Shown: positions 52,837 through 60,979 of the stretch, in pieces | How positions within the stretch are numbered: the stretch's first letter is position 1 | Layout: each line of letters opens with the position of its first letter | Origin: Pseudomonas sp. ADAK13 | GTDB lineage: Bacteria > Pseudomonadota > Gammaproteobacteria > Pseudomonadales > Pseudomonadaceae | Direction of reading: 5' to 3' | Assembly: GCF_012935715.1 (NCBI RefSeq) | Contig: NZ_CP052860.1 | Coordinates: forward strand, 2,790,001 to 2,854,000 | Length of the DNA: 64,000 bases | Notes under the pieces: model-generated | Seen by the model: the letters and a program-made list of their open reading frames with translations, nothing else | Databases searched by the model: none | Told to the model about the DNA's origin: nothing | Program-made: the position numbers and the translations under genes

Positions 52837-54794
52837 AGCTGGTACCGCAGGGTCAGGCTGCTTTGCAGGCGTTGGGCCTGGCGCAGGGACTCACGCAGGA
52901 TGCGCCGGTCCAGGTGGTTGAGGCTGTCGGGGTCGACGCGGTTGGAGTAGGGCAGGTTCTCGCGGGTTTGCAGCTGGTGCTGTTGCATGCGGGTTTGCTG
53001 GATAAAGTGATAGGCCTCTTCATAGGCCGCGCCGTCCAGGCGTTCGATGACTTCCTTGGCCACCAGCTGGCGCAAGCGCTCCAGGGTGTTGATAGCACTG
53101 ATGCCATTGGCCAGGGCCAGCAGCCGGGCACCGTCGACAAAGGGCGTGAGGCCTTGCACCTTGAGGTCGAGTGTCGCCTTGTCGGCGCCTTTGCGTGTCA
53201 GCACGAAATCCCGGAAACGCCCCACCGGCGGGCGCTGGCGCAACGCGTTCTCGGCCAGCATGCGCTGGAACAAACGGTTGTCCGCCACCTGATCGAGAAT
53301 GCCCTGGCGCAATTGCTCGCACCCGTGTTCATCGCCCCACACCACCCGCAAATCAAAATAGATGCTCGAACCCAGCAGGTTCTCCGGCGTTGCCTCGCGA
53401 ATAAACCCGGCAAACCGCCGCGCCCATTCCGCCCGGGACAGGCACAGCTCCGGGTTGCCGGCCATGATGTTGCCCTTGCACAGGGTAAAACCGCACAGCG
53501 CCAGGCTCTGGTTGATCTGTTGCGCCAGGGGCAGCAGGCGGCCACGAATCTCGGCGGCTTCAGCGGCGTCTTTGGCTTCAAACAGAATGCCGTTGTCCTG
53601 GTCGGTATACAGCGTCTGCTCGCGGCGGCCCTCGCTGCCGAAACACAGCCAGCTGAACGGCACGCCGGGGTCGCCCTTGTCGGCCAGGGTCAGCTCGATG
53701 ACGCGGCACACCGTCTGATCGTTGAGCAAGGTGATGATGTGGGTGATCTGCGTGGAGGACGCCCCGTGAGCCAGCATGCGTTCCACCAACTGGCCGATTT
53801 CGCCACGGATCGCCACCAGGTTTTCTACCCTTGGCGCGTTGCGGATAGTCCGGGCCAGGTGCACCAGGTCGACCCGTTGCAGGGAAAACAGGTCACGTTC
53901 GGACACCACGCCACACAGGCGCTGATCCTTGACCAGGCACACGTGGGCAATATGCCGTTCGGTCATGGCGATCGCGGCGTCGAAGGCGCTGTGGTCCGGC
54001 GTGAGAAAGAACGGCGCCTGGGTCATATGGCGCTCGATGCCCTGGTTGAAATCGCTGGTGCCATCGGCCACCACTTGACGCAGGTCCCGCAGGGTGAAAA
54101 TCCCCAGGGGCGCCTTGTGCTCATCGACGATCACGATGCTGCCCACTTGCTGCTCGTGCATCTGCGTGACCGCTTCGCGCAGGGGCGTCAGCGGGCTGCA
54201 GGTCACCGGGTGGCGCATGGCCAACTCGCCCAGGCGGGTGTTCAGCGAATACTGGGTGCCGAGGGTTTCCACGGCTTTTTGCTGGACTTGCTGGTTGACC
54301 TGATCCAGCAGGCTGCTCACCCCGCGCAAGGCAAAGTCGCGAAAGGCACTGGAAAGCGCGAACAGCTTGATAAAGGCCGGCTTGTTCAGTTGCAGGCAGA
54401 AGGTGTCTTCGGCGGCTTTATGCTCGGTGCGGGTCGCCCGCTCGCCCAGCAACGCGGCCAGCGGGAAACATTCACCCGTGGTGATTTCAAAGGTGGTTTC
54501 TGTGGAATCCGGCCGCTCGCCGACCACGCGCCCCTGCTTGACGATATAAAAATGCTCCACCGGCCCGCCCGACGGCTTGAGAATGCTCTCGCCGGGGCCG
54601 TAGAAGCGCAATTGGCACTGCTCTACCAGAAATCCCAGGTGGGCGTTTTCCATCTGGTTGAACGGCGGGAAACGTTGCAGGAATTGCAGGGTGCCGTGGA
54701 TGTTCTGCAACACAGCGGTTTTTCCCGCTTGTGTGAAAGCATCAGCTTTACTCATACCTATGACCGCAGTTTTTTTGTCGTTATCGTGCCTCAT
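52833..54794 (-). CDS. Cyclic-nucleotide-binding/CBS/DUF294 nucleotidyltransferase-like protein
   Basis: This 653-aa cytoplasmic protein has four modules. A cNMP-binding domain spans about residues 35-150 (FLQRFPPFNQMENAHLGFLV), and a CBS pair spans about 190-310. A DUF294 nucleotidyltransferase follows (WLCFGSEGRREQTLYTDQDNG, with G-S and D-x-D metal ligands), then a helical DUF294_C domain. ATG 54794 has AGGAG upstream; 54755 is an alternative. It is probably a regulatory nucleotidyltransferase sensing cyclic or adenine nucleotides, and it is coupled to the exonuclease. Confidence 0.88.
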   Translation of the reverse strand: MRHDNDKKTAVIGMSKADAFTQAGKTAVLQNIHGTLQFLQRFPPFNQMENAHLGFLVEQCQLRFYGPGESILKPSGGPVEHFYIVKQGRVVGERPDSTETTFEITTGECFPLAALLGERATRTEHKAAEDTFCLQLNKPAFIKLFALSSAFRDFALRGVSSLLDQVNQQVQQKAVETLGTQYSLNTRLGELAMRHPVTCSPLTPLREAVTQMHEQQVGSIVIVDEHKAPLGIFTLRDLRQVVADGTSDFNQGIERHMTQAPFFLTPDHSAFDAAIAMTERHIAHVCLVKDQRLCGVVSERDLFSLQRVDLVHLARTIRNAPRVENLVAIRGEIGQLVERMLAHGASSTQITHIITLLNDQTVCRVIELTLADKGDPGVPFSWLCFGSEGRREQTLYTDQDNGILFEAKDAAEAAEIRGRLLPLAQQINQSLALCGFTLCKGNIMAGNPELCLSRAEWARRFAGFIREATPENLLGSSIYFDLRVVWGDEHGCEQLRQGILDQVADNRLFQRMLAENALRQRPPVGRFRDFVLTRKGADKATLDLKVQGLTPFVDGARLLALANGISAINTLERLRQLVAKEVIERLDGAAYEEAYHFIQQTRMQQHQLQTRENLPYSNRVDPDSLNHLDRRILRESLRQAQRLQSSLTLRYQL

Positions 54795-55001
54795 GGTCGA
54801 CTCCTGCGCTGCGGGTGCCCATTGGACGTAAGTCTAGGTAGCGAATTGTCCTCAACGACTAGGGAAAAACCTTACATGAATATCGTCCAAACCCCGTAGA
54901 ACGCCCACTAGGAAAACTTTCCGACGAAGTGCACATTGTTCGCCCTTCCGGCGATGTCTGAGTTCTGTGCTGGGAGATTGATCAGAACTGCCGAGAAACG
55001 T

Positions 55002-55448
55002 ATGTCCGACCACGATATTTTGAGTGACGCCGAGCGCGAGGCCCTGAGCGCTGTTATGCAGGAGCCTGATTTACCGCCACAACGGGTTTTGATCGTGGAT
55101 GACGACAAGGACTCTCGCGAACTGTTGGCGGAAATTCTTGGCCTGGACGGCATTCGTTGCATGACCGCAGACAGTGGCGAGGCGGCGTGGGACTTGTTGA
55201 GCTCCAGCAGCTCCATTGGCTTGCTGATCACCGACCTGCGCATGACCCCGAGCAACGGGCTGCAATTGATTCGCCAGGTGCGCGGGTCTACCCGGGCGGC
55301 GCTGCCGATCATCATCATGTCGGGGGACGCTGAAGCGCCGGACGTGATTGATGCCATGCATTTGAGCGTGGTGGACTTCTTGCTCAAGCCCATTGATAGC
55401 GCAAAGCTGGCGAAGATGGTGAAGCGGGAGTTGGGGATGGTGCAGTAA
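55002..55448 (+). CDS. Single-domain response regulator
   Basis: This 148-aa receiver-only protein has a 26-residue leader, an acidic pocket at Asp33-Asp35 (IVDDDKDSREL), phospho-acceptor Asp78 (LLITDLRMTPSNG) and the conserved lysine in FLLKPIDSAKLAK. There is no output domain. No kinase is encoded beside it, so the partner is unknown. A bidirectional terminator follows. Confidence 0.88.
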   Translation: MSDHDILSDAEREALSAVMQEPDLPPQRVLIVDDDKDSRELLAEILGLDGIRCMTADSGEAAWDLLSSSSSIGLLITDLRMTPSNGLQLIRQVRGSTRAALPIIIMSGDAEAPDVIDAMHLSVVDFLLKPIDSAKLAKMVKRELGMVQ

Positions 55449-55460
55449 AACCCGGTGACC

Positions 55461-55495
55461 AAAAAAAAGCCCTGATCGGAAGATCAGGGCTTTTT
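55461..55495. terminator. Bidirectional intrinsic terminator
   Basis: An AGCCCTGATC/GATCAGGGCT stem with a GGAA loop is flanked by an A-run on the left and a T-run on the right. It serves both the response regulator gene and the convergent glcB. Confidence 0.95.
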
Positions 55496-55511
55496 CGTTT
55501 CCAGCGCTTGA

Positions 55512-57689
55512 TTACAGGCCGTTCTTGGCCTTGAACTCCCGGCGCCGACGGTGCAACACCGGCTCGGTGTAGCCGTTCGGCTGCTTGGTCCCTTCAACTA
55601 CCAACTCCACCGCCGCCTGGAACGCGATGTTGCTGTCAAAATCGGGAGCCAACGGACGGTACAGCGCGTCACCGGCGTTCTGACGGTCCACCACCGGCGC
55701 CATGCGCTTGAGGCTTTCCATCACCTGGGCTTCATTGACGATGCCGTGGCGCAGCCAGTTGGCGATGTGCTGGCTGGAAATGCGCAGGGTGGCGCGGTCT
55801 TCCATCAGGCCGACGTCGTTGATGTCCGGCACTTTCGAGCAACCCACGCCCTGGTCGATCCAGCGCACCACATAACCGAGGATGCCCTGGGCGTTGTTGT
55901 CCAGTTCGTTGCGGATTTCTTCGTCGGACCAATCGGTGTTCTGGGCCAGAGGAATGGTCAGGATGTCGTCCACCGAAGCGCGTTCGCGCTTGGCCAGTTC
56001 GGCCTGGCGGGCGAATACGTCAACCTTGTGGTAATGCAGCGCGTGCAGCGCGGCCGCCGTTGGCGACGGGACCCACGCCGTGTTGGCGCCGGCCAGCGGG
56101 TGAGCAATTTTCTGCTCCAGCATGGCGGCCATCAGGTCGGGCATCGCCCACATGCCTTTACCGATTTGTGCACGGCCTTGCAGGCCGGTGCTCAAGCCGA
56201 TATCGACGTTCCAGTTCTCGTAGGCGCCGATCCATTTTTCAGCCTTCATGGCAGCCTTGCGCACCATCGCGCCAGCTTCCATGGAGGTGTGGATTTCGTC
56301 GCCGGTGCGGTCGAGGAAGCCGGTGTTGATAAACACCACGCGCTCGCTGGCCGCCTTGATGCAGGCCTTGAGGTTGACCGTGGTGCGGCGCTCCTCGTCC
56401 ATGATCCCGACTTTAAGGGTGTTGCGTGGCAGCTTCAGCACGTCTTCAATGCGGCCGAACAGCTCGTTGGTGAACGCGGCTTCTTCCGGGCCGTGCATTT
56501 TCGGTTTAACGATGTAGACCGAACCGGTGCGGCTGTTCTTGCGGCTGGTGTTGCCGTTGAGGCTGTGGATCGCCGACAGGCTGGTGAGCAGGCCGTCGAG
56601 AATGCCTTCTGGTACTTCGTTGCCGTCTTTGTCGAGGATCGCGTCGATGGTCATCAAGTGACCAACGTTACGCACGAACAGCAGCGAACGACCGTGCAGT
56701 GTCACGTCTTTACCGTCTGCGCCGGTGTACACACGGTCGGCGTTCATGGTGCGGGTAAAGGTCTTGCCACCCTTGGCGACTTCTTCCGACAGGTCGCCTT
56801 TCATCAGGCCGAGCCAGTTGCGGTAGATCACTACCTTGTCATCGGCATCGACGGCGGCGACGGAGTCTTCGCAGTCCATGATGGTGGTCAGCGCGGCTTC
56901 CATCAGCACGTCTTTCACGCCGGCGGCGTCGGTCTGGCCGACCGGGGTGCTGGCGTCGATCTGGATTTCGAAGTGCAGGCCGTTGTGCTTCAGCAGGACT
57001 GCGGTCGGCTTGGCGGCATCGCCCTGGTAGCCGATCAACTGGGCATCACTGCGCAGGCCGCTGTTGCTGCCGCCCTTGAGGCTGACCACGAGCTTGCCGT
57101 CGACGATCTTGTAGCCGGTGGAGTCCACGTGGCTGCCGGCAGCCAGAGGCGCGGCTTCGTCGAGGAAGGCGCGGGCGAAGGCGATAACCTTGTCGCCACG
57201 CACCTTGTTATAGCCTTTGCCCTTTTCGGCGCCGTCGGCTTCGCTGATGGCGTCGGTGCCATACAGCGCGTCATACAGGGAGCCCCAGCGCGCGTTCGAG
57301 GCGTTGAGGGCGAAACGGGCGTTCATCACCGGCACCACCAGCTGCGGGCCGGCCATGTGGGCAATTTCTTCGTCGACGTTTTGGGTCGATGCCTGGAAAT
57401 CCGCGGCTTCTGGCAGCAGGTATCCGATATCTTGAAGGAAGGCTTTGTAGGCCACCGCGTCGTGGGCCTGGCCGGCGTGCGCCTGGTGCCAGGTGTCGAT
57501 CCGCGCTTGAAAATCGTCGCGTTTGGCGAGTAGGGCTTTGTTCTTCGGCGCCAGGTCGTGGATGACCTTGTCGGCACCGGCCCAGAACTGGTCGGCGGTA
57601 ATGCCGGTACCAGGAATGGCTTCGTTGTTCACGAAGTCGAACAGGACTTTGGCGACCTGCAGGCCACCGACTTGAACGTGTTCAGTCAT
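55512..57689 (-). CDS. glcB: Malate synthase G
   Basis: This enzyme condenses glyoxylate with acetyl-CoA to malate, for growth on acetate, glycolate and fatty acids. It is 725 aa from the ATG at 57689 ([19 protein letters not shown]), the normal family length. Family segments include the metal/substrate region [57 protein letters not shown] and NCAQG-like [24 protein letters not shown]. It is preceded by a small membrane ORF on the same strand. Confidence 0.97.
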   Translation of the reverse strand: MTEHVQVGGLQVAKVLFDFVNNEAIPGTGITADQFWAGADKVIHDLAPKNKALLAKRDDFQARIDTWHQAHAGQAHDAVAYKAFLQDIGYLLPEAADFQASTQNVDEEIAHMAGPQLVVPVMNARFALNASNARWGSLYDALYGTDAISEADGAEKGKGYNKVRGDKVIAFARAFLDEAAPLAAGSHVDSTGYKIVDGKLVVSLKGGSNSGLRSDAQLIGYQGDAAKPTAVLLKHNGLHFEIQIDASTPVGQTDAAGVKDVLMEAALTTIMDCEDSVAAVDADDKVVIYRNWLGLMKGDLSEEVAKGGKTFTRTMNADRVYTGADGKDVTLHGRSLLFVRNVGHLMTIDAILDKDGNEVPEGILDGLLTSLSAIHSLNGNTSRKNSRTGSVYIVKPKMHGPEEAAFTNELFGRIEDVLKLPRNTLKVGIMDEERRTTVNLKACIKAASERVVFINTGFLDRTGDEIHTSMEAGAMVRKAAMKAEKWIGAYENWNVDIGLSTGLQGRAQIGKGMWAMPDLMAAMLEQKIAHPLAGANTAWVPSPTAAALHALHYHKVDVFARQAELAKRERASVDDILTIPLAQNTDWSDEEIRNELDNNAQGILGYVVRWIDQGVGCSKVPDINDVGLMEDRATLRISSQHIANWLRHGIVNEAQVMESLKRMAPVVDRQNAGDALYRPLAPDFDSNIAFQAAVELVVEGTKQPNGYTEPVLHRRRREFKAKNGL

Positions 57690-57722
57690 TGCTTGCCTCA
57701 CTCTGCGGAGCTTATGCGCTTT

Positions 57723-57845
57723 TCAGCTTTTCAATTTACCAATGAAGCCTCTGGCCATGTAAACCGCGAATACGCCGCACCAGTACATGCCGATGAAGGC
57801 GGCTGGGCGGGCTGCGTCGCGGTGCGTGGTTGCCTTGGCAGACAT
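57723..57845 (-). CDS. Putative small membrane protein upstream of glcB (40 aa)
   Basis: The reading is MSAKATTHRDAARPAAFIGM followed by YWCGVFAVYMARGFIGKLKS, then a stop 33 bases before the glcB ATG. It has a positively charged N-terminus, one hydrophobic stretch rich in aromatic residues, and a basic C-terminus, a pattern typical of real small membrane proteins. The ribosome site is weak (AGGT close to the ATG). It would be co-transcribed with glcB. No family is recognised. Confidence 0.45.
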   Translation of the reverse strand: MSAKATTHRDAARPAAFIGMYWCGVFAVYMARGFIGKLKS

Positions 57846-57857
57846 CGACCTAACGTT

Positions 57858-57885
57858 ATGTAGTGCGCGATTGGGCATACTACAT
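57858..57885. promoter_or_regulatory. Dyad ATGTAGT-N14-ACTACAT in the glcB upstream region
   Basis: Perfect 7-base arms (57858-57864 and 57879-57885) with centres 21 bases apart lie immediately upstream of the small ORF and glcB. This is a good operator shape for a dimeric repressor or activator; the protein is unknown. Confidence 0.45.
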
Positions 57886-58109
57886 GATGAGTTGCGGTTG
57901 TGAAAATTAGACTAAATACGTCGTTTAGCGACCCACTTTGGTTATACGGTCACAGTGGGGTACGGGATGTTCTCAAAAAACTATTGGATTGTTCCAGATA
58001 AATATAAAAATGGTACACGATTTGTTTTCGTGCCTACCTGAGTCCACCTTGATAGGTGCGAGGGGAACACCTGGTTCCTACCTGATTTTCATAAGAAGAG
58101 GACGACACC

Positions 58110-58628
58110 ATGGACCATCTCGTACTGACTGTCATCGCCCCGGACAAACCCGGCGTGGTCGAGCGCATCGCCCAATGCATCGCGTCCCACGGCGGCAACT
58201 GGCTGGAAAGCCGCATGGCGCACATGGCCGGGCAGTTTGCCGGGATTTTGCGCGTGAGCGTGCCAGCGGAAAACCGTCTGGATTTGATTGGGGCGCTGGA
58301 AGACTTGTCCACTCACGGCATTCGCGTGCTGCTGGGGGAAAGCAGTTCGGTCGCCGCCAGTGAGTCGCAACCGATCGCCATGGCGCTGGTGGGCAATGAC
58401 CGGCCGGGAATTGTTCGCGACATCACCGCGCTGCTCAGCAAGCAGGGCGTCAACCTGGAGCGCTTGATCACAGACGTGCGTCCGGCGCCGATGAGCAGCG
58501 ACCTGTTGTTTCACGCCGAAGCCTTGCTGGCGGTGCCGTTGACGCTGCCGTTGGAGACGTTGCAGGCCGCGCTGGAAACCCTGGCGGATGACTTGATGGT
58601 GGAACTGGAACTACGCAGCGAGGAATAG
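58110..58628 (+). CDS. GcvR-like ACT-domain regulatory protein
   Basis: This 172-aa protein has two tandem ACT domains: residues 4-80, beginning LVLTVIAPDKPGVVERIAQ, and residues 90-168, beginning IAMALVGNDRPGIVRDITA. The layout is that of glycine cleavage system repressor GcvR and relatives. ACT domains bind amino acids such as glycine. It is a single gene with GAAGAGGA upstream of the ATG and no linked gcv genes in the window. Confidence 0.87.
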   Translation: MDHLVLTVIAPDKPGVVERIAQCIASHGGNWLESRMAHMAGQFAGILRVSVPAENRLDLIGALEDLSTHGIRVLLGESSSVAASESQPIAMALVGNDRPGIVRDITALLSKQGVNLERLITDVRPAPMSSDLLFHAEALLAVPLTLPLETLQAALETLADDLMVELELRSEE

Positions 58629-58666
58629 TTGCCCACAAGGTTATGCATGGAAATCTTGCATGGGCC

Positions 58667-58787
58667 TGTGGATAACCTGTAGAGACCCGCGTCCAGCCCA
58701 CGCGGGCCGTGGTTCTTCGCCGGTTGAGCAAAAAACGAGCAGTTTCAATGGCTTGTGCACAAACGCCGGGGACCAGGCTGTGGATAA
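58667..58787 (+). other. Pair of DnaA boxes downstream of the GcvR-like gene
   Basis: TGTGGATAA occurs at 58667-58675 and 58779-58787, the same orientation as the array at 23 kb. The second box again stands 26 bases after a TTGTGCACAA element (58753). TTGCCCACAA at 58629 precedes the first box by 38 bases. Confidence 0.5.
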
Positions 58788-58802
58788 CCTTGGGGTGAAT
58801 GG

Positions 58803-58831
58803 CTGCAAGCCACGCCGGCTATGGCTTGCAG
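58803..58831. terminator. Perfect 10-bp hairpin between convergent genes
   Basis: CTGCAAGCCA / TGGCTTGCAG with a 9-base loop lies between the GcvR-like gene and rarD, whose stops face each other. No clear T-run follows on either strand, so intrinsic termination is uncertain. Confidence 0.4.
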
Positions 58832-58850
58832 GGGTTTGTACGTTATTTGA

Positions 58851-59735
58851 TCAGTTTTTCCGCACGGTCAGCCAGGCGTCGAGGCTGTAGACCACCAGGC
58901 CGGCCCAGATAAAGCAGAAAGCGATCAGCGTGGCGGGCGCCAGGTGTTCGTTGAACAGCAGCACGGCTTCCAGCAGCACCAGGGTGGGCGCCACGTATTG
59001 CAGGAAGCCCAAGGCGGTGTAGGGCAAATGCCGCGCGGCGGCGTTGAAACACACCAGCGGGATCAACGTCACCGGGCCTGCGGCTACCAGCCACCACGCC
59101 TCCGAGGTGCTCCAGAACGCCATCTGCGCGCTGTGGGCGGACGGATTGAACAGCAGCCATGCGATGGCAATCGGCACCAGCATCCAGGTTTCCACCACCA
59201 GCCCGGGCAATGCCTTGACCGGCGCCTGCTTGCGGATCAACCCGTAGAAACCAAAGGTCGCGGCGAGTACCAGCGACACCCACGGCAGGCTGCCGACTTG
59301 CCACACCTGTTGCGCCACGCCGACCGCCGCCAGGCCCACGGCCACCCATTGCAGGCGGCGCAGGCGCTCGCCCAGGATCACCATGCCCAACAGCACGTTC
59401 ACCAGCGGGTTGATGTAATAACCCAGGCTGGCCTCAAGCATGCGGCCGCTGTTCACCGACCACACGTACGTCAGCCAGTTACCCGCGATCAAGGTGCCGC
59501 TCAGGGCCAGGATCGCCAGGCGCTTGGGGTTGTCCCGCAGTTCACGAAGCCAGCCCGGGTGTTTCCAGACCAGCAGCAGCAAACTGCCGAACAGCGCAGA
59601 CCACAGCACGCGGTTAACGATGATTTCTGCGGCGGGAACGCTGGCGATGGCTTTGAAGTAGATCGGGAACAGGCCCCAGATGACGTAGGCGCTCAGGCCC
59701 AATATGTACCCGCGACGGGGGTTGGCGGCTTGCAT
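58851..59735 (-). CDS. rarD: RarD/EamA family permease
   Basis: This 294-aa inner membrane protein has about ten helices in two EamA repeats. The N-terminal GYILGLSAYVIWGLFPIYFKAI and SLGYYINPLVNVLLGMVILGERL are typical of RarD (chloramphenicol-sensitive protein). The substrate is not established. It lies between the GcvR-like gene and srkA, in line with the PAO1 block near PA0485 as I recall it. Confidence 0.9.
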   Translation of the reverse strand: MQAANPRRGYILGLSAYVIWGLFPIYFKAIASVPAAEIIVNRVLWSALFGSLLLLVWKHPGWLRELRDNPKRLAILALSGTLIAGNWLTYVWSVNSGRMLEASLGYYINPLVNVLLGMVILGERLRRLQWVAVGLAAVGVAQQVWQVGSLPWVSLVLAATFGFYGLIRKQAPVKALPGLVVETWMLVPIAIAWLLFNPSAHSAQMAFWSTSEAWWLVAAGPVTLIPLVCFNAAARHLPYTALGFLQYVAPTLVLLEAVLLFNEHLAPATLIAFCFIWAGLVVYSLDAWLTVRKN

Positions 59736-59842
59736 GCAGAATCCTTGCTTAGGCAGCTAACAAAGCCGCGATTGTAAGGATATTTGTCAGGGGATGTGTG
59801 TTGAAAGTGTAGGGCCCAAGGCTTGGGCCCAGACGGTAGGGA

Positions 59843-60817
59843 TCAGAACAGCTTCAGCGGTTCTTCATTGAGCGCCGACAATTGCTCGCGCAACGCCAAC
59901 ACCTGGTCGCCCCAGTAACGCTCGCTGCCAAACCACGGGAAACTGTGGGGGAACGCCGGGTCGTCCCAGCGGCGTGCAAGCCAGGCGCTGTAGTGCATCA
60001 GGCGCAGGGCCCGCAGTGGTTCGATCAGGGCCAGTTCGCGCGGGTCGAAGTCATGGAATTCCTGGTAACCGTCCATCAATTCCGAGAGTTGTCCCAGGCA
60101 TTCCTGGCGGTCGCCAGCGAGCATCATCCACAGGTCTTGTACGGCGGGGCCCATACGGCAATCGTCGAGGTCGACGATGTGGAACATCTCGTCGCGACAC
60201 ATCATGTTGCCGGGGTGGCAATCGCCGTGCATGCGGATGTTCTTGTGGGGCGTGGCCTTGTAGACCTCTTCCACACGCTTGAGCAGGTCGCGGGCCACGG
60301 ACTCGTAGGCCGGCAGCAGGCTTTTGGGAATGAAATTTCCTTCCAGCAGGGTGTTCAGGGAATCGTGACCAAAATTCTTCACGCCCAGGGCTTCGCGGTG
60401 TTCGAAAGGGCGGGTGGAGCCGACCGCGTGCAGACGGCCGAGCAGCTGGCCGAGGCGATACAGCTGGTCGAGGTTGCCCGGCTCCGGCGCGCGGCCACCA
60501 CGGCGCGGGAACAGGGTGAAGCGGAAACCGGCGTGTTCGAACAGGCTTTCGCCGTTGTGAATCATCGGCGCCACCACGGGCACTTCGCACTCGGCCAGCT
60601 CGAAGGTGAAGCTGTGTTCTTCGAGGATGGCTTCGTTGGTCCAGCGCTGGGGCCGGTAGAACTTGGCGATCAAGGGCTCGGCGTCTTCGATGCCGACCTG
60701 GTAGACGCGGTTTTCGTAGCTGTTGAGCGCGAGGATGCGGGCGTCGCTGAGGAAACCGATGCTTTCGACTGCGTCGAGCACCAGGTCAGGGGTCAGTGTT
60801 TCAAACGGGTGTGCCAT
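59843..60817 (-). CDS. srkA: Stress response kinase A
   Basis: This 324-aa protein starts at the ATG at 60817 (MAHPFETLTPDLVLDAVES). Upstream frame is REPIN-derived. It has an aminoglycoside-phosphotransferase/choline-kinase-like fold, with the catalytic loop MHGDCHPGNMMCRDEMFHIVDLDDCRMG and an ATP-binding lysine region LIAKFYRPQRW. Family members (YihE) protect against stress-induced death, acting as Ser/Thr kinases. Confidence 0.92.
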   Translation of the reverse strand: MAHPFETLTPDLVLDAVESIGFLSDARILALNSYENRVYQVGIEDAEPLIAKFYRPQRWTNEAILEEHSFTFELAECEVPVVAPMIHNGESLFEHAGFRFTLFPRRGGRAPEPGNLDQLYRLGQLLGRLHAVGSTRPFEHREALGVKNFGHDSLNTLLEGNFIPKSLLPAYESVARDLLKRVEEVYKATPHKNIRMHGDCHPGNMMCRDEMFHIVDLDDCRMGPAVQDLWMMLAGDRQECLGQLSELMDGYQEFHDFDPRELALIEPLRALRLMHYSAWLARRWDDPAFPHSFPWFGSERYWGDQVLALREQLSALNEEPLKLF

Positions 60818-60900
60818 GCGAACTCCTGCGCGCAGCAGGGCGCCGCGTCCGGCCGGGTATGGTAACGCACCGGGGTCGAGATAGGTGGTGACTGTTAGTC

Positions 60901-60975
60901 CGCCATCGCGGGCAAGCCCGGCTCCCACAGGAGTACTCGGTCAACTGTGGGAGCCGGGCTTGCCCGCGATGGCGC
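60901..60975. repeat. REPIN between phoX and srkA
   Basis: ATCGCGGGCAAGCCCGGCTC (60905-60924) faces GTGGGAGCCGGGCTTGCCCG (60948-60967), nearly identical arms. It lies immediately downstream of the phoX stop. Confidence 0.9.
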
Positions 60976-60979
60976 CTTA

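Noticed and set aside
52758..54899. 713-codon plus-strand frame opposite the cNMP/CBS/DUF294 gene
   Set aside because: It is an antisense shadow. The minus-strand frame has four recognisable domains.
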